A stretch of 64,000 bases of DNA, taken from contig JAHEAX010000059.1 in NCBI GenBank assembly GCA_024642525.1, positions 186,001-250,000 of the forward strand, read 5' to 3'. This stretch comes from Erythrobacteraceae bacterium (lineage in GTDB: Bacteria > Pseudomonadota > Alphaproteobacteria > Sphingomonadales > Sphingomonadaceae). Shown piece by piece: positions 11,633 to 20,687 of the stretch. The notes under the pieces were generated by a model, which was given only the letters and a program-made list of their open reading frames with translations, made no database searches and had not been told where the DNA came from. The number at the start of each line of letters is the position of its first letter. Within the stretch, counting starts at the first letter, position 1. A program made the translations under genes and the position numbers.

Positions 11633-11661
11633 CGGGGGCGGCCATCGGCTGCCCCCGTTTA
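11633..11661. terminator. Hairpin terminator after the M56 peptidase gene
   Basis: CGGGGGCGGCC (11633-11643) pairs with GGCTGCCCCCG (11647-11657) with one G-T wobble and a 3-nt ATC loop, followed by TTTA. It lies 56 bp after the plus-strand stop and before the end of the convergent minus-strand gene at 11693. It best fits the plus-strand transcript; service to the minus strand is uncertain because that side lacks a clear T tract. Confidence 0.7.
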
Positions 11662-11692
11662 TCCATGTGCAGGGTTGATACTCCCTGCCGCG

Positions 11693-12352
11693 TTAGTCCG
11701 GGGCTTTTTGCACCACCGGATCGGAAACGAAAGTGACCCCGGCTGAGCCCGTTCCTTCTTCCACGATGACTTCGCCGTCCCTGGTCGTTTCAGCTGGCGG
11801 GCTCTTTGCGACTTCGACCTTAATGAAAGCGGGGCGGGCCGGATAGGGACAGCCCTTCTGTTCGCCAAGGCCCTTCAGATAGCCGCGTCGCACGGCGCCT
11901 GCAAAAATGGCTTCCTGAAAATCGCGCTGATGGTCCGCCGCGCCTGACAGTTCGCGAATGATCCCCCGAAACGGGATGAACGAACTCACCGCGCTCTTGG
12001 CAATCTTGCCGATGGTTATGTCGCGCCGCTGCCCGGTGTCGATGTCGAGATCGTCACCCAGCACACGGTCGAGCCCCGCGATCTCCGCGCCGATTTCCTT
12101 GCAACCTGACAGGCCCGCATTGTCATAAGGCGACACGGCAGCGAGTTTGAGAACATCGGGTATTTCATCGCGGGTCAGGTTGAGGTCGGTGATGGGTGTT
12201 GAGGCAACATCAATCGCATCCGGGCCGCGGCCACGGACAACCTCGTCATCATCCTGGGCTGCAAGCGGGGTGGCCAGAATGACCAGCCCGCCGGCAACGC
12301 CTATTTTCAGACTAGCGGCGCAAGTCCGCAAACGTATCGCATTGATCTTCAT
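11693..12352 (-). CDS. Secreted hypothetical protein
   Basis: A 219-residue protein whose function I do not recognise. ATG 12352 gives a typical signal peptide (MKINAIRLRT, hydrophobic GVAGGLVILATPLAAQ) with likely cleavage after the AQ near residue 33. The mature part starts with an acidic DDDEVVRGRG stretch and contains GCKEIGAEIAGLDRVLG and ITIGKIAKSAVSSFIPFRG, with no catalytic motif visible. It overlaps the end of the upstream zinc peptidase gene by 41 bp, implying cotranscription with it. A longer in-frame extension to 12466 would run deep into that gene and would lack a leader. Confidence 0.7.
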   Translation of the reverse strand: MKINAIRLRTCAASLKIGVAGGLVILATPLAAQDDDEVVRGRGPDAIDVASTPITDLNLTRDEIPDVLKLAAVSPYDNAGLSGCKEIGAEIAGLDRVLGDDLDIDTGQRRDITIGKIAKSAVSSFIPFRGIIRELSGAADHQRDFQEAIFAGAVRRGYLKGLGEQKGCPYPARPAFIKVEVAKSPPAETTRDGEVIVEEGTGSAGVTFVSDPVVQKAPD

Positions 12353-13184
12353 CACCGGTTTCCAAACCACGTTTGAGCCACTGCATCCGCTGTGCGCTGG
12401 ATCCGTGGGTAAAGCTTTCTGGGCTGACGCGCCTGCCAGCATTGCGCTGCAAGGTATCATCGCCAATGGCTGCTGCGGCCGTCATGCCTTCTTCCATGTC
12501 GCCCGGCTCGATCAGGTTGCGGTTCTTCCCCGCCCAAACGCCGGCATAGCAATCTGCCTGCAATTCGATCCTGACCTGAAGATCATTCGCAGAGCGCGGA
12601 TTTTGTTGCTGCGCGCTCCTGATCTGGTCGGCCATGCCGGTCAGTTTCTGGACGTGGTGGCCATATTCATGCGCCATCACGTAATAGCGGGCAAAGTCGC
12701 CGCCTGCACCCAATTGACGCTGCATTGTATCGTAAAATGCGGTGTCGATATAGATGCCCTGGTCGGTGGGGCAGTAAAATGGCCCCATCTCGCTGGACGC
12801 ACCGCCGCAGCCGGAGTTGGTCCGGCCGCTGAACAGGGTCAGCGTTGGCTGGGAGAATGTGATATTGGCCTGCTGGAACAGCGGTTGCCACGTCTGGTTC
12901 AAGGAACTCAGCGCGTTGCACGCTTCCAGTGCATACCGCCCGTCGTTGCAGGCTTCCGACCCTTGCGCGCCTGCGGTGGTGGTCTGCTGCGTCTGGCTTG
13001 ACTGCTGCATTCCGTCGATCGCGCCAATGGTCTGCAACGGGTCTGCGCCGAAGACGAAATAGGCTATCGCAGCCAGCACAATGGTTCCGCAACCGATTTT
13101 TCCGCCACCGCCGCCGGGGAAACCGCCGCCACCGCCGCCACGGCGGACCTGGATGCTGTTTGGATCGAATCTGTTGAGTTTCAT
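12312..13184 (-). CDS. YpfJ-type neutral zinc metallopeptidase
   Basis: A 290-residue member of the putative neutral zinc metallopeptidase family (PF04228, YpfJ-like). After a Gly-rich cytoplasmic start (RRGGGGGGFPGGGGG) comes one membrane helix (about 32-46). The zinc motif HEYGHH is at about 172-177, and ELQADCYAGVWA (about 208) supplies the third ligand. The start MKLNRFDPNSIQVRRGG is the family norm. Substrates are unknown. It is divergent from the 3-hydroxybutyrate dehydrogenase gene and overlaps the downstream secreted protein gene. Confidence 0.92.
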   Translation of the reverse strand: MKLNRFDPNSIQVRRGGGGGGFPGGGGGKIGCGTIVLAAIAYFVFGADPLQTIGAIDGMQQSSQTQQTTTAGAQGSEACNDGRYALEACNALSSLNQTWQPLFQQANITFSQPTLTLFSGRTNSGCGGASSEMGPFYCPTDQGIYIDTAFYDTMQRQLGAGGDFARYYVMAHEYGHHVQKLTGMADQIRSAQQQNPRSANDLQVRIELQADCYAGVWAGKNRNLIEPGDMEEGMTAAAAIGDDTLQRNAGRRVSPESFTHGSSAQRMQWLKRGLETGDEDQCDTFADLRR

Positions 13185-13297
13185 GCGCCTCCCCTTCGCG
13201 AGCCTTTCGGCCCTGCCGTTATTGCTGGACAGGCGAGTGCAGGCCAGCGAAAATGGAATTCAGTAATCTGTTTCCTTCCAACCTGTTCGAGGTCCAA

Positions 13298-14053
13298 ATG
13301 TTCCTGTCCGGCAAACGCGCACTCGTCACTGGCTCCACTTCCGGCATCGGGCTCGCAATTGCGCGCGCCTTTTCTGCAGAAGGTGCCGAAGTAATTCTCA
13401 ACGGCTTTGGCGACGAGGAGTTGATTGCCGGTTTGCGAGAAGAGTTGGGCGCATCCCACGTCAACGCCGACCTGCTGACGAAGGAAGGCTGTGAGGAACT
13501 GATGGCCAATGCAGGGCCGGTCGATGTGCTGGTCAATAATGCCGGGATGCAGCACGTGGCCCCGGTGGATGATTTTCCGGTCGAAAAATGGGATGCCATC
13601 ATCGCGCTCAACCTGACTGCCGCATTTCATACCGTGCGGCTGGCCGTACCCTATATGCGCGAGCAGGGATGGGGCCGCATCATTAACACCGCCAGCGCCC
13701 ATTCCAAGACCGCATCGCCTTTCAAGAGCGCGTATAATGCGGCCAAGCACGGGCTTGACGGGTTTACCAAGACCATCGCGCTGGAACTTGCGCAAACAGG
13801 TGTCACCGCCAATTGCATCAGCCCGGGCTATGTCTGGACGTCGCTGATCGAAAGCCAGATCCCCGATACGATGAAGGCACGCGGCCTGACGCGGGAACAG
13901 GTGATCAATGATGTGCTGCTGGCGAAACAGCCGACGAAGAAATTTGTCCAGCCTGACGAAGTGGGCGCGCTTGCGGCATTCCTGTGCCGTCCGGAAGCAG
14001 GCAATGTGACCGGTGCGAACTGGAGCATCGACGGCGGGTGGACCGCCGAATAA
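13298..14053 (+). CDS. 3-Hydroxybutyrate dehydrogenase (SDR family)
   Basis: NAD-dependent interconversion of 3-hydroxybutyrate and acetoacetate, used in polyhydroxybutyrate and ketone-body metabolism. The 251-residue SDR has TGSTSGIGLAIA (about 9-20), NNAGMQHVAPVDDFP, a Ser in TASAHSKTASPFKSAY and the YNAAK catalytic pair. Family-specific features include TANCISPGYVWT, the lid KQPTKKFVQP and the C-terminal SIDGGWTAE. ATG 13298 (MFLSGKRALVTG) is the family start; the in-frame ATG at 13253 would add 15 atypical residues. A terminator follows. Confidence 0.9.
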   Translation: MFLSGKRALVTGSTSGIGLAIARAFSAEGAEVILNGFGDEELIAGLREELGASHVNADLLTKEGCEELMANAGPVDVLVNNAGMQHVAPVDDFPVEKWDAIIALNLTAAFHTVRLAVPYMREQGWGRIINTASAHSKTASPFKSAYNAAKHGLDGFTKTIALELAQTGVTANCISPGYVWTSLIESQIPDTMKARGLTREQVINDVLLAKQPTKKFVQPDEVGALAAFLCRPEAGNVTGANWSIDGGWTAE

Positions 14054-14070
14054 ATCATCGGAAGCAAGGG

Positions 14071-14097
14071 GGCGTGATTCGCCGGTCACGTCTTTTT
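14071..14097 (+). terminator. Rho-independent terminator
   Basis: GGCGTGA (14071-14077) pairs with TCACGTC (14086-14092; one G-T pair) around an 8-nt loop and is followed directly by TTTTT. It lies 18 bp after the 3-hydroxybutyrate dehydrogenase stop and before the M28 peptidase start at 14140. Confidence 0.75.
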
Positions 14098-14139
14098 CGG
14101 GGGCTGAATGAAGTGACTTTGGGGCGTTGTGGATATCGG

Positions 14140-15636
14140 ATGCGCCGTCTGGCTGCGCTCGTTGCTGCCAGCCTGGTGGCGGCTTGCGCCACTGTGCCAT
14201 CTGCGCCTGATGCGCCGTCCAACAGCCTGCCGGTGCTCGAAAAGGCAATGGCAGAACATATCGCCATCCTTGCCAGTGATGATTTCGGCGGGCGAAGGCC
14301 CGCAACGGCGGGGGAGGAAAAGACCCTCGAATATCTCACCATCGCGTGGCAATCGGCCAAGCTGGAGCAGGGCACGAACAAGCCTGCCAGCCCATGGCTC
14401 GCCCCGATTGATCTGGTTCGCAGTACGCCTTCACAAAGCAAGGTCGGATTTGTCCGCGGCGGGCGGCAAATCGCGCTGCCTGAAGGGTCGGTCATCGCCT
14501 TTGCATCAGGTCAGCGCGCATTGCTTGAACTGGCCCCGATGGTGTTTGTCGGCAGGCAATGGCGCGAACTTAACCGGGCGGAGCTGACAGGTCGCGTTGC
14601 GGTGATGCTGTGGGGCCATCCCGAACAGTCCGAACAGCGCGACGCGCTGTTGGAAAAAGGGGCAAGCGGCGTCCTTGCCATTGTCCAGTCACGCACGGAG
14701 CTGGCGCAACTGACCGAGCGGCGCAATGCGGGGACTTACCGCCTTGCGGATGATAGCGCCGGCGCGGTTCTGGATGGATATCTGGCACCCGACGCTGCCG
14801 AAACCCTGTTCGGTCAGGCAAATTTTGTGCGTTGGCGCGATGCAGCCGGCACGGCAGGTTTCAGGCCGGTGCCGCTTCGCATGGCCGTCTCTATGGAAGC
14901 AACTTCGACGACAGCGCCTGTGCAGACGCACAATCTCATCGCGCGCATAGCAGGGCAGCGTCCCGAAGCTGGCGCAGTGTTGCTGATGGCGCATTGGGAC
15001 CATTTCGGCACTTGCGGCACGCAAGGCGATAATGCGCCCCAGGCCGACACTCTTTGCAATGGCGCGGTCGATAATGCCAGCGGTCTGGCCATGCTGACAG
15101 AACTTGCCCGCAGGTTGGCAGCGGGGCCGAAAATGGACCGCGACGTCTATTTCGTGGCCACATCGGCTGAGGAATGGGGCCTTCTGGGTGCACGGGCCTT
15201 TGTGCAGGACCCGCCGATACCACTTGACACCATCGTGGCCGGTTTCAACATCGATTCCATCGCAATTGCGCCGCGCGGTGCGCCGGTGGCCATTGTAGGG
15301 GAAGGGCTGACCCCGCTCGATGATGCAATAAAGGCGATAATCCAATCAGAAGGGCGCACGCTGGGCGACGAGGAATTTGCCGCCGGTTTCGTGCGCAGGC
15401 AGGATGGCTGGGTGCTGCTGCAGCATGACGTGCCGATGCTCATGGTATCAAGCGCATTTGCCGATCGGGCCTTGCTCGATCGCTATACGAAGGAGCGGTA
15501 CCACCAGCCCACCGACCAGGCTGACAAGGTGGAGCTCGGGGGTGCCGCGCAAGACCTGCTGCTGCACCTCGCGCTGGTCCGATATTTCGCAAATACCGCT
15601 ACATATAGTCCGGCAGGCACCTCCACTGGCGGATAA
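14140..15636 (+). CDS. M28-family zinc peptidase lipoprotein
   Basis: A 498-residue secreted lipoprotein aminopeptidase-type enzyme. The leader MRRLAALVAASLVAAC ends in a lipobox Cys at residue 16. A PA-like insertion lies at about 100-240. The two-zinc M28 site is complete: HWDHFG, NGAVDNASG, the TSAEEWG glutamate pair, FNIDS and a late HQPTDQAD histidine. ATG 14140 was chosen because only it gives the lipoprotein signal; the open frame runs 52 codons further upstream without one. The natural substrate is unknown. Confidence 0.88.
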   Translation: MRRLAALVAASLVAACATVPSAPDAPSNSLPVLEKAMAEHIAILASDDFGGRRPATAGEEKTLEYLTIAWQSAKLEQGTNKPASPWLAPIDLVRSTPSQSKVGFVRGGRQIALPEGSVIAFASGQRALLELAPMVFVGRQWRELNRAELTGRVAVMLWGHPEQSEQRDALLEKGASGVLAIVQSRTELAQLTERRNAGTYRLADDSAGAVLDGYLAPDAAETLFGQANFVRWRDAAGTAGFRPVPLRMAVSMEATSTTAPVQTHNLIARIAGQRPEAGAVLLMAHWDHFGTCGTQGDNAPQADTLCNGAVDNASGLAMLTELARRLAAGPKMDRDVYFVATSAEEWGLLGARAFVQDPPIPLDTIVAGFNIDSIAIAPRGAPVAIVGEGLTPLDDAIKAIIQSEGRTLGDEEFAAGFVRRQDGWVLLQHDVPMLMVSSAFADRALLDRYTKERYHQPTDQADKVELGGAAQDLLLHLALVRYFANTATYSPAGTSTGG

Positions 15637-15715
15637 TTCGTGCGCGCCCCCTAGCGAGTGTCACAAACTGCGGTTACATGGGCCGCCACGAATCCCCCGC
15701 GCGCGGCATTTTTGA

Positions 15716-17206
<1,491 letters not shown>

Positions 17207-17215
17207 GGACATTAC

Positions 17216-17290
17216 ATGAAACCGATCGTTCGCCGGATGCCACATGGCAGCAGCCTCGTGGCGGATGACGCTGCGATACCGCGCACATGA
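17216..17290 (+). CDS. Possible 24-residue peptide between guaB and the methyltransferase gene
   Basis: The 80-bp gap between guaB and the next gene contains an ATG-started 24-codon frame, beginning 9 bp after the guaB stop. Its TGA overlaps the next ATG by 4 bp (ATGA), the arrangement used for translational coupling. The product (MKPIVRRMPHG start, AAIPRT end) is Arg-rich at the N-terminus and matches nothing I recognise. It may simply be a coupling leader or chance. No clear Shine-Dalgarno sequence supports it. Confidence 0.25.
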   Translation: MKPIVRRMPHGSSLVADDAAIPRT

Positions 17291-18468
17291 TACCGGGCGC
17301 ACGCGTTCAGGCAGCAATCGAACTTCTCGATTCCATCATCGAAGCCGCCTGCAATAATGGCGCGCCTGCCGACCGGTTGATTGCTGAATATTTCCGCGCA
17401 CGCCGCTATGCCGGAAGCAAGGACCGTCGCGCTGTGCGCGAACTGGTCTACGCCGCGATACGCGCCTGCGGCCCTGTTCCAGCCGATGGCAGGGCAGCAA
17501 TGTTGCGCCTTGCCCAGACAGACTCTGAAATACTGCACCTGTTCGACGGTGTCGGGCACGGGCCTGCACCGGTCGATCCATCCGAAACCCCGGCACAAGG
17601 CGGGATTGCGCCGCAATGGCTGGCCCAACAGCTTGCCGCTTCGGATATCCATGGTGATGAAGCAGAGGCGCTGCTGGGCCGTGCGCCATTGGATCTGCGC
17701 GTCAACACTTTGAAAACAGACCGCGCCACGGTGGTATTGCCTGAAGAAGGCGGCAAGCTGGCGGCAGAACAGGGCCTGCGGTTCGAAGCAGGCACGCAGG
17801 TCGAACAGTGGGATGCCTTCAAGGCCGGCATGGTCGAAGTGCAGGACCACGGCAGCCAATGGGCCTGCCGCGCCATGGCTGCAAAACCGGGCGAAACCAT
17901 AATCGATCTGTGCGCAGGGGCCGGGGGTAAAACCCTCGCGCTGGCTGCCATGATGCAAAATAACGGCACGCTGATTGCCAGCGATACAGATCGTGGCCGC
18001 CTGTCCCGCCTGCCGGCGCGTGCAGAGCGGGCAGGGGCAGGCATGATCGAAACCGTGCTGCTCAATCCGGGCAGGGAGCTGGAGATGCTGGCCGACTGGC
18101 AGGGCAAGGCCGATGGCGTGCTGGTGGATGCGCCATGTTCGGGCACCGGCACATGGCGGCGCAACCCCGAAGCGCGCTGGCGGCTCGATGAACGCCAGCT
18201 TGAACGCTATGCCGAAACGCAGTCACGCCTGCTCGACATTGCTGCCACGCTGGTGAAACCGGGTGGCCGGATAAGCTACATCACCTGTTCGCTGCTGGAT
18301 GAAGAAGGGCGGGACCGTGTCCAGTCCTTTCTTGCCGAACATCCCGGCTGGACTGCAATCGAGAATGGCGTGACCATCGGGCGGCCACGAGGCAGCGGCA
18401 CGCGGCTCACCCCGTTTCATGATGGCACGGATGGATTTTTCGTCGCGAGTCTATGTTCTCCGTGCTAG
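17287..18468 (+). CDS. RsmB/NOP-family RNA (cytosine-5) methyltransferase
   Basis: A 393-residue SAM-dependent RNA m5C methyltransferase. The N-terminal part (about 1-150) resembles the NusB-like region of RsmB (RRYAGSKDRRAVRELVY). The catalytic domain has DLCAGAGGKTLALA for SAM, the motif IV cysteine in DAPCSGTGTWRRNP (about 283) and the nucleophile region YITCSLLDEEG (about 333). RsmB modifies C967 of 16S rRNA in E. coli; the exact target here is inferred. It is a little shorter than E. coli RsmB (about 430). Confidence 0.85.
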   Translation: MIPGARVQAAIELLDSIIEAACNNGAPADRLIAEYFRARRYAGSKDRRAVRELVYAAIRACGPVPADGRAAMLRLAQTDSEILHLFDGVGHGPAPVDPSETPAQGGIAPQWLAQQLAASDIHGDEAEALLGRAPLDLRVNTLKTDRATVVLPEEGGKLAAEQGLRFEAGTQVEQWDAFKAGMVEVQDHGSQWACRAMAAKPGETIIDLCAGAGGKTLALAAMMQNNGTLIASDTDRGRLSRLPARAERAGAGMIETVLLNPGRELEMLADWQGKADGVLVDAPCSGTGTWRRNPEARWRLDERQLERYAETQSRLLDIAATLVKPGGRISYITCSLLDEEGRDRVQSFLAEHPGWTAIENGVTIGRPRGSGTRLTPFHDGTDGFFVASLCSPC

Positions 18469-18539
18469 CCAGTGAGACTATGGCAAGTTCCTCTCGCCTT
18501 TACCGATCTGGTCCGCGGATTGATCTGATGGAGTTTTTC

Positions 18540-19043
18540 ATGCGCTTTGCACCTGCCGCCGCTGCCCTTTCAGTTCTGTTCGCAGTGAGCGCGAGCGTGG
18601 GCAACAGCGCGCCTGAAAAAGGTGATCCGCGCGCTTTGATGCTCATCGCCGAAGGCCGCGCCGCACTCAATGCAGGCGATGCGCAGAAGGCAATCGACGC
18701 TTACGAGGCTGCGCTGGCGGTTGACCCGGCATATACCGGCGTTTTTGTGGCTTTGGCAGAAGCGGCTCGCCGTGAAGGCTTGCAGGGCAAGGCCATCACC
18801 TATTACCGTGAAGCGCTTGCTCGTGACCCTGGCAATCTGGCCGCCATTGCCGGTGAAGGCGAAGCGCTGGTTGAAAAGGGCGCGGTTGAAAAGGCCCGCC
18901 TCAGCCTGAACAAGCTGGAATCAATGTGTGGCAGCGGCTGCGTAGAAACCAGGGCGCTGGCTGCTGCAATCGCACAAGGCCCTCAGCCGCGTGTGCTGAC
19001 GGCAGAAGCAGTCATGCCCAACGCGGTTGTCACCAAGAACTGA
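18540..19043 (+). CDS. Secreted tetratricopeptide-repeat protein
   Basis: A 167-residue protein with a cleavable signal peptide (MRFAPAAAALSVLFAVSAS) followed by two to three TPR units, for example GDAQKAIDAYEAALAVDPAY and GKAITYYREALARDPGN. A short Cys pair (CGSGC) near residue 124 may form a disulfide. It probably acts as a periplasmic protein-interaction scaffold; partner and pathway are unknown. ATG 18540 gives the signal peptide; ATG 18528 four codons earlier is possible. It is convergent with rppH. Confidence 0.8.
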   Translation: MRFAPAAAALSVLFAVSASVGNSAPEKGDPRALMLIAEGRAALNAGDAQKAIDAYEAALAVDPAYTGVFVALAEAARREGLQGKAITYYREALARDPGNLAAIAGEGEALVEKGAVEKARLSLNKLESMCGSGCVETRALAAAIAQGPQPRVLTAEAVMPNAVVTKN

Positions 19044-19060
19044 ATTTCCGGCGGGCTGGT

Positions 19061-19567
19061 TCAGACCAGTTCGCGGAATGCATCGAGCACGGTGCGATAG
19101 ACGCGCCGCTTGAACGGCACGATCCGTTCAGGAAGTGTGTGCGGATCGACCCATTGCCATTCGCTGAATTCCGGCGGATTATGCGCTTCCAGATTGATGT
19201 CAGCGTCAGAGCCGGTGAAGCGCAGCAGGAACCATGTCTGGCGCTGGCCGCGAAATTTTCCGCCCCATAATTTGCCGATCAGTTCATCCGGCAGGTCATA
19301 GGCGATGTCATCATCCATCCGGCGAAGGATGGTGGCATGGGCAGAGGTAACGCCGGTTTCTTCATGCAGCTCGCGCAGTGCGGCGGCTTCGAGGTCTTCA
19401 CCATCGTCCACGCCGCCTTGCGGCATTTGCCACCATACTTCGTCAGTGCCCATCGTTTCGCGGGCATCGATCCGCTTGCCGACAAAGACCTTGCCATCCG
19501 CGTTGACCAGCATGACGCCCACACACGGGCGATAGGCATCCGGTCGCAGCACTTCAGTTTCGTTCAT
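19061..19567 (-). CDS. rppH: RNA pyrophosphohydrolase RppH
   Basis: Removes pyrophosphate from the 5' end of mRNA, starting decay. The 168-residue Nudix protein has a canonical Nudix box from Gly51 to Val73 (GGVDDGE, then RELHEETGV). It also carries RppH-type flanks: YRPCVGVML, DEVWWQMPQGG, and GQRQTWFLLRF. Its ATG overlaps the stop of the upstream esterase gene by 4 bp (ATGA), so the two are translationally coupled. Confidence 0.92.
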   Translation of the reverse strand: MNETEVLRPDAYRPCVGVMLVNADGKVFVGKRIDARETMGTDEVWWQMPQGGVDDGEDLEAAALRELHEETGVTSAHATILRRMDDDIAYDLPDELIGKLWGGKFRGQRQTWFLLRFTGSDADINLEAHNPPEFSEWQWVDPHTLPERIVPFKRRVYRTVLDAFRELV

Positions 19568-20514
19568 TCAATTCGTCCCAGCATCATTTTCATGGCTTGC
19601 AGCAGTGTCTCGAGATCTTTTTGCGCGCTTGGAATCGCTTTGCGCAAATTGGTAAACCCGTGAATGCTTCCCTTGAATTCAAGATAGGTCACATCGGTTC
19701 CCATCTGGATAAGATGGGCGGCATAGCGCCTGCCTGAATCGCGCAAGGGATCAAGCCCTGCAGTGCACAGCACAGTGGGCGGCGTGTCGGAGCAGTCGCC
19801 CAGCATCGGGTAATTGCGGGCATCGGTAGGGTCAGCCGCATATTGTTCGGAAAACCATTCCATCGTCGCGCCGGTCAGCAGGAAGCCCTTGGCAAAATCG
19901 AGGAAGCTCTTGTGCTCCGAAACATCGTCGGCAACCGGATAGATGGGCACTTGCATGATAACCGGCACTTCAGCGGGATTTGCGGTCAGCTGGTTGGTGG
20001 TGACGATTGTCAGATTGCCACCGGCACTGTCACCAATGGTAATGAGACCGGTTGCCTTGCGGCCAAGTTCCGCAGGAGAAGACGCAACCCAGCGCGCTGC
20101 CGCTTCGCAATCATCAGGAGCTGCGGGAAAGGGCGCTTCTGGCGCAAGGCGGTAGTCGACTGCCACCACGGGCATATCCATGGATGCAGCAATTTCGGTG
20201 CACAGATTGTGGTGCGATTCCAGATCGCCGATCACGAAACCGCCGCCATGGAAAAACATGATGACGGGGCCTGGCTCGCGCGTATCGCGCGGGTCATAAA
20301 GGCGCAGCGGTATGTCGCCGCCGGGGCCGGGACAGGTCAGGTCCTTGATGACGGCAAGTTCGCAGGCATCCTTTTCTACCATTGGCCCCATGGCCACATA
20401 GCTCTGGCGGCCTTCTTCCAGCGGCGAATCCTCGAGCGCCATTCCGCCCATCTGTTCCAGCATGGCCAGAAAACCACGGACATCATCGCGCACATAATGC
20501 TCTGTATCGGCCAT
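19564..20514 (-). CDS. HSL-family alpha/beta hydrolase (esterase/lipase)
   Basis: A 316-residue hormone-sensitive-lipase-type esterase. It has the oxyanion motif HGGGF (89-93), YRLAPEAPFP, the nucleophile GDSAGG (Ser163), an Asp in CTAGLDPLRD and the catalytic His in GSIHGF. ATG 20514 (MADTEHYVRDD) is chosen over an upstream start at 20574 because the extra residues are not family-like. It is the first gene of an esterase-rppH pair and is divergent from korA. The substrate is unknown, probably short acyl esters. Confidence 0.88.
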   Translation of the reverse strand: MADTEHYVRDDVRGFLAMLEQMGGMALEDSPLEEGRQSYVAMGPMVEKDACELAVIKDLTCPGPGGDIPLRLYDPRDTREPGPVIMFFHGGGFVIGDLESHHNLCTEIAASMDMPVVAVDYRLAPEAPFPAAPDDCEAAARWVASSPAELGRKATGLITIGDSAGGNLTIVTTNQLTANPAEVPVIMQVPIYPVADDVSEHKSFLDFAKGFLLTGATMEWFSEQYAADPTDARNYPMLGDCSDTPPTVLCTAGLDPLRDSGRRYAAHLIQMGTDVTYLEFKGSIHGFTNLRKAIPSAQKDLETLLQAMKMMLGRIE

Positions 20515-20687
20515 ATCGTCTCTCTCCCAATATCTGTTTGTCGCCAGCCTAAACACGATCGCACGCTTTTTCACTCGACTTTTTGTCCATGACGGAGAAA
20601 AACTTCATTGCGGGAGACAGGCAGGGTGCATAGGTGCCGGCCTGAGACATAAAGCGCCGAAGAACTGGCGCGCGATAAGGAATTTTC

